Assembly: GCF_000317575.1 (NCBI RefSeq)
Contig: NC_019748.1
Location: 512,001-576,000, forward strand
Reading direction: 5' to 3'
From: Stanieria cyanosphaera PCC 7437
Lineage (GTDB): Bacteria > Cyanobacteriota > Cyanobacteriia > Cyanobacteriales > Xenococcaceae
Length of the DNA stretch: 64,000 bases
Part shown: positions 18,766 through 28,354 of the stretch, in pieces
Position numbering within the stretch: position 1 is the first letter of the stretch
Layout of the letters: every line of letters begins with the position of its first letter
Notes under the pieces: generated by a model
What the model was told of the DNA's origin: nothing
The model's input: the letters and a program-made list of their open reading frames with translations, nothing else
The model's database searches: none
Translations under genes and position numbers: made by a program

Positions 18766-21402
18766 CTATTTCCTGTTCCCTACTTTTCTATTTCTCAAAG
18801 TAAATGCTGCTAATTTGAGCCAATTTTTTATTTCTAAATCTCGGTGTTTATCGCTCGGATTATAAGTAAATAACTTACTTAGTAAATCGCTTAGCTTTAT
18901 AGCAAAAAGATCGCGAGAATCTAAATTATTTTTAAATATATTTCTTCGTTCACAAAATGCTTTCGTCCATTGTTCAATTGCTTGCTGGGGTGAGGGATGT
19001 TGTGACCAAATTTCAGCAGCTTGTTCAAAAATTGCCCAGTCTAATTCTTGATGTTTTTGAGCAAATTCTACTAACTCACGCCAACAGTTAAAAACATTAA
19101 ATTTAGCGGTAGCTTTTAAAATATTACCGTTGCCATAAATAGCTCGAACTTGAACCGCATCTTTTTGTGTTTTTTTATCATTAGGAATATAGTAATGTTC
19201 TTTTGCTTCTTCTTCAGCCTCCCAAAGATTTTCTAAAGCAATAGCTAGAGGTACGGAATGATGGGCGATAACAATACCAAAACTAATAGTTGCTTCCGAT
19301 CCTAAAGTAAATAAAGGACGATTTAGTAATGATGAAGGATGAGTGCTGAATGATGAATTGTTTTTTAATTCCGCGTTCATTATTCCTAATTCATCATTTT
19401 TATATTGCCAATAATCTCCTTGACTAACAAACTCATTACCTGGGTCTTCTTGTCCTTTAAAACATTGACGAATATCCCACAGCCAACTATCCCATTCCCA
19501 AAGATTTGTATAGGCTAAAATATCATCGCCACCGCAATAAATCAGTCTGCCAGCATAGCGAGATTGAGTAAGATAGGGTACTAATTGATTGGCGAAATCG
19601 AGTAAGGAACGACTCAAGGCACTGTGGGTAGCCGGTCCCATTCTTTTGTCAACTTTGAGAAATTCTTTGACTGGTTGTTTTATTTCATCGGGAAAGTTAT
19701 TAATTTTGTCTTGTAATTCTTGGGGAATATATTCTCGATATTCTTTTAATTTTGTTCCTTTTAACCACTCACTCATACTATCGCCATCACCAGCAGCAAT
19801 TACGTACCAGTCGGTAGGGTTTTTACCAGGAGGAAAATGTTTAGTAATGGTATCTCTGAGTTTAGTCAGTTCTGCTTTTTTCTCATTAGTATCCTGAGAA
19901 GGAAAGTCTTCTATTAACCAACCAGAATTGATTAAGCGAGGGTTAGGTAAATTACGATGATATCGATTAATCCAGGGAATACCCCAAGCATTTTTGTTTT
20001 TATCTTCAGTTATTTTTTTTACCCAATCAAAGCGATCGCAAATTTCTTGACAAGCAGTTTGATAATATTTAATTACTTCTTCATCTCCAGTAATTTCTGC
20101 CTGTTTTAACCAACCAGCAACCCCAGAACTGAGGTCGGGATAGGTGAGGGATAAATCGGAAATACCTAAGATTTCTGGAAGTATTCTGTGTAAAACTCGC
20201 TTAACAACTTCAGTAGCGTTTAATTCTTCAATGCCATCGAATAAACCAAGGTTTTTTTCATGTTTCCAAAAGTTTTTAGTTTCTCCTTCGGTTGCCCAGT
20301 CAGATTGATGGTTATGCACAACCGAACCAATTCCAGAAATAGTAGAACGAGTACCAAAAGCAGTTGGCATTGACCAAGTACGGGCATTTTTGACTGCGGT
20401 TAGATTATACCGAAGGCGATCAAATATATTACCCCACCAAGAACCGACATTAAGATTGGGTTGCCTGGAGTAAGATTTAGAATCAGTTTCTGTTTTTTCT
20501 AATAAATTGAATACGGCTTTAAGAAATTCTGCCTCGTTAGTTTCAAATAAAGCTAATCGCTCTTTTAAATTGGTAAAATCATTTTGTTTATCGCACCACT
20601 GCTGATATTCGTCCTGTTGGCGTGGCGATTGAGTTAATTCTGTCTCTAAATTACCTATGGGTAAAGCTGTCCAATAGGTTTGCCATTGAGATTCTAGCCA
20701 ACCTTCCCAAGTATGGGGGTTAATTTCTTTCCAGGTTGGATTCATATTTTGTAGAAACTTTAATGATTTAGTTCCTAATTTTTCCCACTCTTTTTCTAAA
20801 ACCTGTTTGGCATATTGAGTCGCTGCATATATAGGATTATCTTTAATTTCATCTCCTTGTTTACCATTGTCTGGGAGAATCATGACAATGACATTGGGAA
20901 AACCAGCAGTTAATAACTGTTGTGCTGTAGGTTTTTCAAGCCACTGACTAAATTCGGGATATTCTTCTAATAACCAATGATCGATTAAAGGTTGTTGATA
21001 CAAACAAGGATATAAAAGTGTATCTGCGCCGTATTTTTTAGCCAATTCCCAAGAAACTTTGGCTGATAAATAATGCAGCAACCACGAACCAGCCCAAAAA
21101 TCTCGCATCTTTCGGCTAGCTTTGACTAATTCTTGTACGGGAGAAAAAGTAAATACTATTAAATGAGGACGAGAACGAATAAAAGTTTGGTTTTTACGAG
21201 GATATTCTTCTTTGTGGCGATAATATCCTGCTAATCCGCCAGCCAGAGCCGAAGTAATACTGGTATGACTCCACAGGGAAGCATCGGGAAAACGGGTTTC
21301 GGCAGGAAGTAAGTATACTTCTAAAGCTTCTTTAGATAATAAGTCGGGATAACAACGCCACAGCCACCAATGTACTTGACGCGGATCTTGACAATCCTTA
21401 AA
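18766..21402 (-). CDS. cmr2: Cas10/Cmr2, C-terminal part (palm/cyclase), separated by frameshift
   Basis: The first ATG of this frame is at 21108, but the frame is open to 21402, and the upstream codons read as conserved Cas10 sequence (FTFSPVQELVKASRKMRDFWAG), so the true protein continues from the HD part at 21398-21835. Joined length would be ~1020 residues, normal for Cmr2. The cyclase motif GGDD is present (IYCGGDDILAY, DNA near 19522-19533), so cyclic oligoadenylate synthesis is predicted. A repeat at 19331-19398 adds [18 protein letters not shown] in frame. Either programmed +1 frameshifting, mutation or a sequence error joins the halves. Confidence 0.88.
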   Translation of the reverse strand, partial: FKDCQDPRQVHWWLWRCYPDLLSKEALEVYLLPAETRFPDASLWSHTSITSALAGGLAGYYRHKEEYPRKNQTFIRSRPHLIVFTFSPVQELVKASRKMRDFWAGSWLLHYLSAKVSWELAKKYGADTLLYPCLYQQPLIDHWLLEEYPEFSQWLEKPTAQQLLTAGFPNVIVMILPDNGKQGDEIKDNPIYAATQYAKQVLEKEWEKLGTKSLKFLQNMNPTWKEINPHTWEGWLESQWQTYWTALPIGNLETELTQSPRQQDEYQQWCDKQNDFTNLKERLALFETNEAEFLKAVFNLLEKTETDSKSYSRQPNLNVGSWWGNIFDRLRYNLTAVKNARTWSMPTAFGTRSTISGIGSVVHNHQSDWATEGETKNFWKHEKNLGLFDGIEELNATEVVKRVLHRILPEILGISDLSLTYPDLSSGVAGWLKQAEITGDEEVIKYYQTACQEICDRFDWVKKITEDKNKNAWGIPWINRYHRNLPNPRLINSGWLIEDFPSQDTNEKKAELTKLRDTITKHFPPGKNPTDWYVIAAGDGDSMSEWLKGTKLKEYREYIPQELQDKINNFPDEIKQPVKEFLKVDKRMGPATHSALSRSLLDFANQLVPYLTQSRYAGRLIYCGGDDILAYTNLWEWDSWLWDIRQCFKGQEDPGNEFVSQGDYWQYKNDELGIMNAELKNNSSFSTHPSSLLNRPLFTLGSEATISFGIVIAHHSVPLAIALENLWEAEEEAKEHYYIPNDKKTQKDAVQVRAIYGNGNILKATAKFNVFNCWRELVEFAQKHQELDWAIFEQAAEIWSQHPSPQQAIEQWTKAFCERRNIFKNNLDSRDLFAIKLSDLLSKLFTYNPSDKHRDLEIKNWLKLAAFTLRNRKVGNRK
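19331..19398 (+). repeat. Copy 3 of the cas-locus short hairpin repeat, in frame in cmr2
   Basis: The 68-bp copy has the inverted pair AATGATGAATT / AATTCATCATT. It is the same family as 11516-11573 and 17632-17696. Confidence 0.75.
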
Positions 21403-21835
21403 TTAGGTTTAAAACTTCTAGTTCTTTCTGCTCTAAAAATTCTTTACGTCTACTTTGTTGTAATCTTTGATGCCATTGAGGTATTTGTATTTGTTGGGCT
21501 TTACCAGATAGTAAATGGTGAATTTGTAATCCGTTGTTTTGATAGCTAATGGCACTGTATTTAGGATCGAGTCTTCCTATAGTACTTCTATCACTTGCTG
21601 AAGCAATCAAATCGCATAGCCCAATATGTTTTAACCACGTGCTGTTAAGAGATTCGGCTTTGATCGGATTTAAAGATTCATATTCGCATTTAAGTTTTGG
21701 GGATTTCCATCCTGCCATACATTGTAGAATGTACCATTGTCCTTCTCTACCTAAATCTTGTGTATGAGATAAAGCTTTCAAACCTGGGTCGTGAAGTAAA
21801 CCCCAGATTTTAGCTTGCCAGTAAAGTTCTGTCAT
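21398..21835 (-). CDS. cmr2: Cas10/Cmr2, N-terminal HD part
   Basis: The 145 residues begin MTELYWQAKIWGLLHDPGLKAL, the N-terminus of Cmr2 with the HD pair in LLHDP. The frame ends ELEVLNLI then TAA at 21400-21398. Shifting by +1 at ATT-TAA-G continues directly into the rest of Cas10 (KDCQDPRQVHWW). One T fewer in the TTT run would fuse the frames. It is the first gene of the leftward cmr operon and diverges from cas2 across 166 bases. Confidence 0.85.
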   Translation of the reverse strand: MTELYWQAKIWGLLHDPGLKALSHTQDLGREGQWYILQCMAGWKSPKLKCEYESLNPIKAESLNSTWLKHIGLCDLIASASDRSTIGRLDPKYSAISYQNNGLQIHHLLSGKAQQIQIPQWHQRLQQSRRKEFLEQKELEVLNLI

Positions 21836-22001
21836 GAACTTATGTTGCTCTGCATCAAATTGCTTTTCAACTCTAACTGAGTCATTTTAAATAGTCGAGC
21901 AAGTAATAATACTGAAGTAAATATCTTTGGATAGCTTGAACTTTAATCTAGACAAAGGTTTTAGCTAATTTATCCAGACGATTAACAATATCTTCTTTGA
22001 C

Positions 22002-22343
22002 TTGTTTTTATTTAAAAAACTTAATATCCTAGATTTAATTCTTCATCCCTTCAAAAAAACCTTGTTACTTTATGTAATTGTTTATGATATTCCTTGTGAT
22101 AAAAGAAGAAAAAAAGTTGCTGATTTGCTAGAAGGATACGGTACACGAGTGCAATATAGTGTTTTTGAATGTGTTTTGCGAAAAGAACAATATCATCAAC
22201 TTTGTTCTCGTCTTAAAAAAAGGATCGAGTTGCAAGAAGATAGTATTAGAATTTATCCTCTAACGCGCCATACTCTTGATAAAGTTGAAACCTGGGGAGT
22301 AGGAACACCAGTTACTTCGCCTCCTGGTTCGATTATTGTGTAA
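22002..22343 (+). CDS. cas2: CRISPR-associated endoribonuclease Cas2
   Basis: The core LLLYVIVYDIPCDKRRKKVA and GYGTRVQYSVFECVL is classic Cas2, with the metal-site Asp in VYDI. Cas2 dimers bridge two Cas1 dimers in the integration complex. Typical proteins are ~93 residues beginning just before LLLYV. Here ATG 22002 adds about 20 hydrophobic residues, and TTG 22062 would give the normal length, so the real start may be TTG. It lies immediately upstream of the array leader. Confidence 0.92.
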   Translation: MFLFKKLNILDLILHPFKKTLLLYVIVYDIPCDKRRKKVADLLEGYGTRVQYSVFECVLRKEQYHQLCSRLKKRIELQEDSIRIYPLTRHTLDKVETWGVGTPVTSPPGSIIV

Positions 22344-22532
22344 TTAAATTGATTGCGAACGATAACAAAAATGTCTGAAACCTTTATTCTTTGGTAATGA
22401 GCCTCGAACTATTACTATGACTAGCTTGTAGCTTTTTCTTTTGTTCTTTTTTACTGTTTCGGACTCTTTGAAAGTCTATCATTCGCAAACATACTCTGGA
22501 CATCAGACTGTATCTGGGTTTTAATGAAGGGA
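22344..22532 (+). promoter_or_regulatory. CRISPR leader
   Basis: The AT-rich 189-bp segment lies between cas2 and the first repeat. The repeats end in GAATGGAAAC in the rightward direction, as crRNA 5' handles do, so transcription should start here and new spacers should be added at 22533. No specific promoter elements are claimed. Confidence 0.65.
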
Positions 22533-23100
22533 CTCTATCTTTTGTAGAGAAACTAATTGAATGGAAACCTTGGTGACAAAATAATTAACGTTTCTGCCCA
22601 TTTCAGCCATTCTCTATCTTTTGTAGAGAAACTAATTGAATGGAAACCGGAGTAAAACCCCAGCTTCCCATTGCCATTCAAGTTCTCTATCTTTTGTAGA
22701 GAAACTAATTGAATGGAAACAACGGTTAAGTTTCCAATTACGCCAGGATCGCTATAACCTCTATCTTTTGTAGAGAAACTAATTGAATGGAAACAAAGAG
22801 CCGAGAACGACATCAGGACGGGAGGGACTTACCTCTATCTTTTGTAGAGAAACTAATTGAATGGAAACCAAGCAACACATTCTTGTGTTTTTTTCCAAGG
22901 GTATTCTTCGCCAACTCTATCTTTTGTAGAGAAACTAATTGAATGGAAACCTAAAATTTTTCTGAGGTCTTTCGATAAGTCTGACGCCTCTATCTTTTGT
23001 AGAGAAACTAATTGAATGGAAACCTTTTAAAATCTCTTGGGAAAGCGATCGCCTTCTTTGGATTCTCTATCTTTTGTAGAGAAACTAATTGAATGGAAAC
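22533..23100 (+). CRISPR. CRISPR array, leader-proximal segment (8 repeats)
   Basis: Eight identical 36-bp repeats start at 22533, 22612, 22685, 22759, 22833, 22915, 22988 and 23065, with seven complete spacers of 37-46 bp. The repeat begins CTCTATCTTTTGTAGAG (a 5-bp CTCTA/TAGAG stem) and ends GAATGGAAAC. The eighth spacer starts at 23101 and is interrupted by an insertion sequence at 23131. The repeat has no strong hairpin near its 3' end. Confidence 0.98.
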
Positions 23101-23130
23101 TCGTCGTGGATTTTTTGAATATCTTCGGAG

Positions 23131-24580
23131 CTCGACTTTATCCAATCAAGCAGCATAAATAGCCAGATCTCTCAAACGATTGAATAAAGAACGAGGGACT
23201 TTTATGATGTCAGTAGGTTTAGATGATATCGAAAAAGTGCTAGCCCACAGAAATCGGCGTACTAAAGCTAAGGCATCAGAAAAAGTAGGTAGAGATTTAA
23301 CATACCAACTTTTTTGTCTAGTAGTCCAAGTAAAATTGGCTTGTAAACGATGAGCCAAAAGAGTAACTAGAGAAAAAAGTCCTAAAATAAGAGGGGTGGT
23401 GCGTGCAATTGCTAAATCTGACCACTGACGTTGAGTTTCCATACCCAAGTGTCTTCTAGCTTCTTCAAAAGTTACTTCTATTTGCCAACGACGCGAAAAC
23501 CATTCAAGAATCTGTTGAGATTGATATCTTTGATTGGTACACAACAGAGCTTGTGGTCTAAATTTATCTAAAGGGTCGCGGACTAAAACCCAGCGAATTG
23601 GCACAACAGGTAGTCCAGTATGATACCAGACAGCTACCCCAGTTGACATTTCAACTGGGCGATTTGCTTCTCCATACCAATTAGATAGTGTAATTTTTGA
23701 CCATTGTGTATCAGCATCAATGAGAATTTGTTCCAAGTTAGGCAATCTTGTTCCTTTAAGACGAGGACGACCCATAGTACCTGTAGGTCTTGATGGAGCA
23801 GGTTCATAAAGAGCAGCATCCAAGCGTAAACGGGTAATCATTGAAGTAGAAGTAGTTTGGCTCACTGAGGAAAGTAATTCTAGACAGGTAAAACTACTAT
23901 CTGCCACTACTACCAGTTCTCGATTCCAAAGCCATCGTCTAACTTGAAAAATCATCTGTCTTGCCCAATCAGTTAGTTTTTTGTGTCGATGTTGTAATTG
24001 CTGATGATAACGCTCAGACGGAGCTAGTGTTGTAAAAAACGGTAATCCCCAAACCTTTTTTGCCCAAGGGATTTCCACAAGCAACATCATTGACAACCAA
24101 CGTAAACCACTAACCTTAACAAAGTGACTATGACTTGACCTGACTGGGTCGCGATAAATACCTTTAGCTTTTATTTTCTTGCCTTTTCGACGTTCTATCG
24201 TATCGTCTATTCCACAGACAACTATGCCACAAGGAATAAATGTCATGACTAAGGTTGTTAGTAGTATTTTGCTTGCTTGAAGGTTTGACCAAACTGCACG
24301 ATTTAATACCCGATGATAATTCTGGAAGTTAGACTCAGCAGACAATCCCATCACTTCTAATATTGAAGTTACAGTTCTTTTTCCTGTGGCTAAAATCGCA
24401 CCAATTAACATGATTTGAACGTAGTTCCAAACCTTTTTAGAAAACAGACCAGCAAAAGGTAAAAGAATACTAATAATTTCAACGGGTAAATTAAAACTCA
24501 TGCTTCGAGCCTAACGATACACTCAAAAATACTGTATCGTTGTTCGACCTCACTTTTCTCTCACAATGGATAAAGTCGAG
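23131..24580 (-). mobile_element. Insertion sequence inside a CRISPR spacer
   Basis: The 1450-bp element has perfect 14-bp terminal inverted repeats (CTCGACTTTATCCA at 23131-23144 and its complement at 24567-24580) and a 5-bp target duplication CGGAG (23126-23130 and 24581-24585). Removing it restores a 38-bp spacer between repeats 23065 and 24594. The intact transposase and perfect ends indicate a recent insertion. Confidence 0.92.
23146..24501 (-). CDS. DDE transposase (IS4/IS701-like)
   Basis: The 451-residue transposase has the RNase H-type triad: Asp in CGIDDTIERRKGKK, Asp in VVVADSSF and Glu in WQIEVTFEEARRHLG. The last motif followed by ARTTPLILGLFSLV is typical of DDE_5-type transposases. 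The IS family name is tentative; the 5-bp duplication and CTCGAC ends would help assign it. The frame is complete, so the element may be active. Transcription opposes that of the array. Confidence 0.88.
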   Translation of the reverse strand: MSFNLPVEIISILLPFAGLFSKKVWNYVQIMLIGAILATGKRTVTSILEVMGLSAESNFQNYHRVLNRAVWSNLQASKILLTTLVMTFIPCGIVVCGIDDTIERRKGKKIKAKGIYRDPVRSSHSHFVKVSGLRWLSMMLLVEIPWAKKVWGLPFFTTLAPSERYHQQLQHRHKKLTDWARQMIFQVRRWLWNRELVVVADSSFTCLELLSSVSQTTSTSMITRLRLDAALYEPAPSRPTGTMGRPRLKGTRLPNLEQILIDADTQWSKITLSNWYGEANRPVEMSTGVAVWYHTGLPVVPIRWVLVRDPLDKFRPQALLCTNQRYQSQQILEWFSRRWQIEVTFEEARRHLGMETQRQWSDLAIARTTPLILGLFSLVTLLAHRLQANFTWTTRQKSWYVKSLPTFSDALALVRRFLWASTFSISSKPTDIIKVPRSLFNRLRDLAIYAA

Positions 24581-24593
24581 CGGAGTCGATGTT

Positions 24594-25916
24594 CTCTATC
24601 TTTTGTAGAGAAACTAATTGAATGGAAACAAAGAAACCCCTTGATAAAGGGGTGCCGTATTACCAAAATCTCTATCTTTTGTAGAGAAACTAATTGAATG
24701 GAAACATTGTCCCGACACGAGAATTAATGCCTGGGATGGTTTTGGAACCTCTATCTTTTGTAGAGAAACTAATTGAATGGAAACTTTGGGTCTAATTGCT
24801 TGGCAATCTCGGCAATTCTCTCTCTCTATCTTTTGTAGAGAAACTAATTGAATGGAAACACCAAATTTCATGCTCCTGTTGTGTTATGGGGTTATTTTCC
24901 TCTATCTTTTGTAGAGAAACTAATTGAATGGAAACTTTTTTGTTTAAATATTCTGAGATTAATTGTCGTCATCTCTATCTTTTGTAGAGAAACTAATTGA
25001 ATGGAAACTGAAATACCTGCCTAATCCCCCAAAGTGAACTGGGTCTAGAACTCTATCTTTTGTAGAGAAACTAATTGAATGGAAACGAAAATGATTACAA
25101 CTTACAACTTTTAGAAAAAGAACTCTATCTTTTGTAGAGAAACTAATTGAATGGAAACTTTTTTGTTTAAATATTCTGAGATTAATTGTCGTCATCTCTA
25201 TCTTTTGTAGAGAAACTAATTGAATGGAAACCCGAACCATTCCCAGACTGAGATAATATTCATCCAGTAGATCTCTATCTTTTGTAGAGAAACTAATTGA
25301 ATGGAAACAATAGTCTTTATAAATTTGTTCCGAGTCAAAGTTTTTTTCTACCTCTATCTTTTGTAGAGAAACTAATTGAATGGAAACCTGATAGTCTCCG
25401 TATCCAGGTATATCCTTACAAGCCACTTTCTCTATCTTTTGTAGAGAAACTAATTGAATGGAAACCGCCAAACACTTAAATATAGCTGAAGCAGCAATTA
25501 TCAAACTCTATCTTTTGTAGAGAAACTAATTGAATGGAAACACTGTGTTTAAATCTGCAATGCGGAATAGTTTATCGACATCTCTATCTTTTGTAGAGAA
25601 ACTAATTGAATGGAAACTAGCACTGTCGATAATCCGTAGTATGTGTACTGTAACTCTATCTTTTGTAGAGAAACTAATTGAATGGAAACTGCCTTTTATT
25701 AGTAGTAGCCTCATACACTCTATTTACTCTATCTTTTGTAGAGAAACTAATTGAATGGAAACTAGATATTTGCATTTTGCATTTTGCCTTTTGACTTATC
25801 TAACTCTATCTTTTGTAGAGAAACTAATTGAATGGAAACTAGACAACTATTGGGATATACCGCTACTAAATCTCTTCTGACTCTATCTTTTGTAGAGAAA
25901 CTAATTGAATGGAAAC
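24594..25916 (+). CRISPR. CRISPR array, distal segment (18 repeats)
   Basis: Eighteen identical 36-bp repeats start at 24594, 24670, 24749, 24824, 24900, 24973, 25051, 25123, 25196, 25273, 25352, 25430, 25506, 25582, 25654, 25727, 25804 and 25881. Spacers are 36-43 bp. Spacers 24936-24972 and 25159-25195 are identical (37 bp). With the proximal segment the array totals 26 repeats and 25 spacers. Even the last repeat is undegenerated. Confidence 0.98.
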
Positions 25917-26024
25917 CTTCGTTAATTTTCTAAATACACAGTGGTACTAGCTATTTAATACATCTTTACGGGATAATAGAAAACATAACTCTACACTCCT
26001 CGATCTCAAGGAAAATAAACCACA

Positions 26025-26990
26025 GTGAAAAAGTTAATTAGCGGTCTTGATAAGTTTCGTCATACTTATGTACCCACCCACCAACAACTTTTAGCACAAC
26101 TTTCTCATGGTCAAAAACCTAGAGTCCTGTTTATTACTTGTTCCGATTCACGAATAGATCCAAACCTCATTACTCAAACAGATGTAGGGGAACTGTTTGT
26201 GATTAGAAATGCAGGTAATATTATTCCTCCCTATGGTGCAGCTAACGGAGGTGAAGGAGGTACGATTGAATATGCTATCCATGCACTGGGGATTGAACAA
26301 ATAGTAGTGTGTGGACATTCTCACTGTGGTGCAATGAAAGGATTGCTGAAACTTAATGAACTACAGGCTGAGATGCCTTTAGTCTATGACTGGTTAAAAC
26401 ACGCAGAGTCTACTCGTCGTCTGGTGAAAGAAAACTATTCCAATTATCAGGGCGAAGAGTTAATGGAGATTATGGTAGCAGAAAATGTTCTGATTCAGAT
26501 CAATAATCTCAAAACCTATCCAGTTGTCCAAGCTAAATTGCATCAAGGTAAACTACAAATCTACGGTTGGATTTACCATATTGAGACTGGAGAAGTTTTA
26601 GCTTACGATCCAGAAACTCATACTTACGTTTCTCCTCAAAGTCAATTACCAGATTACAGAAATAAAAGTCTTTTCCCAAATAATAAATTTCAAAGTACTA
26701 ATGCCCCTCCCGTTGCTTGCGAATTATTAAAAAGTAAGAAGCAATCTTCCCAGTCAAATGGCGATGGTTGGTTAAATTTACAATCAATTGAGCAAATTAG
26801 GGAAGAATTAGAAGGTTTACTTGCGAATACTCCTCGATCCTCAACTGATGCAGCCCAAGCAATGCGATCGCTTGAAGAGCTATTTAATGAAGCGCGTCAA
26901 TCAGGTATGAGTTCTAATGAACTACGAGGTTTTCATTACAGATTCTCTGAACCAATTCAAGTTTGGGCAAGAAAAATCCATAGCAGATAA
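26025..26990 (+). CDS. ccaA: Carboxysomal beta-carbonic anhydrase CcaA
   Basis: Very close to the IcfA/CcaA family: zinc ligands Cys39, His98 and Cys101 with Asp41 (CSDSR and CGHSHCGAMKG) are intact, and the shell-associated C-terminal extension is present (321 residues against about 274 in Synechocystis). The enzyme converts bicarbonate to CO2 inside beta-carboxysomes for Rubisco. The extension is longer and ends in a conserved FSEPIQVWARKIHSR-type tail. The start (GTG at 26025) follows AAGGAAA. The gene begins 108 bases after the CRISPR array, a chance neighbour. Confidence 0.93.
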   Translation: MKKLISGLDKFRHTYVPTHQQLLAQLSHGQKPRVLFITCSDSRIDPNLITQTDVGELFVIRNAGNIIPPYGAANGGEGGTIEYAIHALGIEQIVVCGHSHCGAMKGLLKLNELQAEMPLVYDWLKHAESTRRLVKENYSNYQGEELMEIMVAENVLIQINNLKTYPVVQAKLHQGKLQIYGWIYHIETGEVLAYDPETHTYVSPQSQLPDYRNKSLFPNNKFQSTNAPPVACELLKSKKQSSQSNGDGWLNLQSIEQIREELEGLLANTPRSSTDAAQAMRSLEELFNEARQSGMSSNELRGFHYRFSEPIQVWARKIHSR

Positions 26991-26997
26991 ATTGTTA

Positions 26998-27561
26998 TTA
27001 GTTTGTAGGGTTTTGTTGCCATTCAGACAATTCTCTATCAACTGCATATTGCCAATTTCTGGAGACTAAAAGTACATTCAGACCGGTTTTTGTTCCTGAA
27101 ACAGGGGTATAAGCATAAATCAATTCTTCATTGAGACTAGGTTGTCCTAAAAAAATTTCTTGAGTTGTTTGATTGTTTGATTCAATCATTATATGAGCAA
27201 TGGGATTATCTAAACCATATTGACTCAAATCAGATTGAGGCACAGTAAAAATGCGATCGCTTTTTCCGTTGGTAATTAAATCTAATAAAAAAGCTATAGT
27301 AGCATCATTAGCAGGAACATTTTGAGGTTGTTTCATCTGCCAAGGTTGTTCATTTTTTCCTGTACGTTCAAATTCTAAAGTTTGGTTTGATTTTTGAATA
27401 ATAATTTTATTAATTTGGGCTTCAGTTAAATTAAAAATTTGCTGTTGGTTTGTTGCTGAAATAGTTTTTTGTTGTTCCCCTCTAATTTCATAAAAATAAA
27501 CCCAGCTACCAAGAATAGCTGCAAAAATAATTAATAAGCAAGTAGTTCTTTGTAGTTTCAT
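26998..27561 (-). CDS. DUF4340 domain protein, ABC-transporter associated
   Basis: I start at ATG 27561 (MKLQRTTCLLIIFAAILGSW), giving one N-terminal membrane anchor and a DUF4340 domain (PVSGTKTGLNVLLVSRNW). DUF4340 genes usually sit at the end of GldG/GldF-type ABC clusters, as they would here but for a reverse-oriented broken antitoxin gene and 0.8 kb gap upstream. A periplasmic accessory role is inferred. The longer start at 27624 adds an unsupported leader. Confidence 0.75.
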   Translation of the reverse strand: MKLQRTTCLLIIFAAILGSWVYFYEIRGEQQKTISATNQQQIFNLTEAQINKIIIQKSNQTLEFERTGKNEQPWQMKQPQNVPANDATIAFLLDLITNGKSDRIFTVPQSDLSQYGLDNPIAHIMIESNNQTTQEIFLGQPSLNEELIYAYTPVSGTKTGLNVLLVSRNWQYAVDRELSEWQQNPTN

Positions 27562-27838
27562 AATTAATTTCAAGCATAATAAAGTATTTATTAGCAAGGT
27601 TTTAACCCATGCCGAATACAGCAAGGAAGATTGGAAACAAGATGATTGGTATTAGTGATTAATAACCTATTAATAGGATAATTATTATAAGTAAATTCGT
27701 TTTTTTTATTTTGTTAGCTAAATTCTCTTCTAGTTTTATTGTAAGTAAAATTAGCGAAAAACAATCAATTTTTACAAGATTAACTCCAAAAATTATTTGA
27801 TATCAAAATTAAATTTAAAGTAATTATTAGCTAATTTT

Positions 27839-28251
27839 ATGACTGATAAATACATTCAATTACTTCAACAATTTTCCCCTTGTAGTATTACCAGTGATGA
27901 AGAGTTAAAAGCTACTCAAACTCAAATAGATCGTTTACTTGATTGCCAGGAATTAAGCCCAGAGGAATCAGACTATCTTAATGTTTTGGGAGCATTAGTT
28001 TTTGAATACGAACAAGCTCAAGAACCCATTCCCGATCTTTATGGTATAAATTTATTAAAAGTTTTAATTAAAGAAAGAGAACTACGTCAAAAAGTCTTGT
28101 ACCTATTTTTAAAACTGAGTCTATTGTCTCCGATATTTTAAATGGAAAAAGACCGTTAACTGTACGTCATATTCAAGAGTTAGCTCAATTTTTTAATCTT
28201 GCTCCTGCGGTATTTTTACCGACTGGACAAAATGAAAAAGCTATTGCTTAA
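27839..28251 (+). pseudogene. Frameshifted HigA-like antitoxin
   Basis: The first frame (27839-28141) reads as the N-terminal half of a HigA-type helix-turn-helix antitoxin up to ERELRQK. A -1 shift there continues as SLVPIFKTESIVSDILNGKRP and then HIQELAQFFNLAPAVFLP, ending at TAA 28251, the normal family C-terminus. One missing base in the codon after CAAAAA explains the break. No HigB-like toxin is next to it. Orphan, probably non-functional, inserted within the ABC gene cluster in opposite orientation. Confidence 0.75.
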
Positions 28252-28354
28252 TATTAAAGTATTTTTCACATTAATGGAAATATAGTTAAAATTTTAGTTT
28301 TTTGTTGATAGTTAATTGTTTGTCCACCGATGAACACTGATAAACACAGATGTA

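Noticed and set aside
22553-25754. Open frames of 60-180 codons with FHSISFSTKDR or VSIQLVSLQKIE repeats
   Set aside because: They are translations of the CRISPR repeats and spacers, not proteins.
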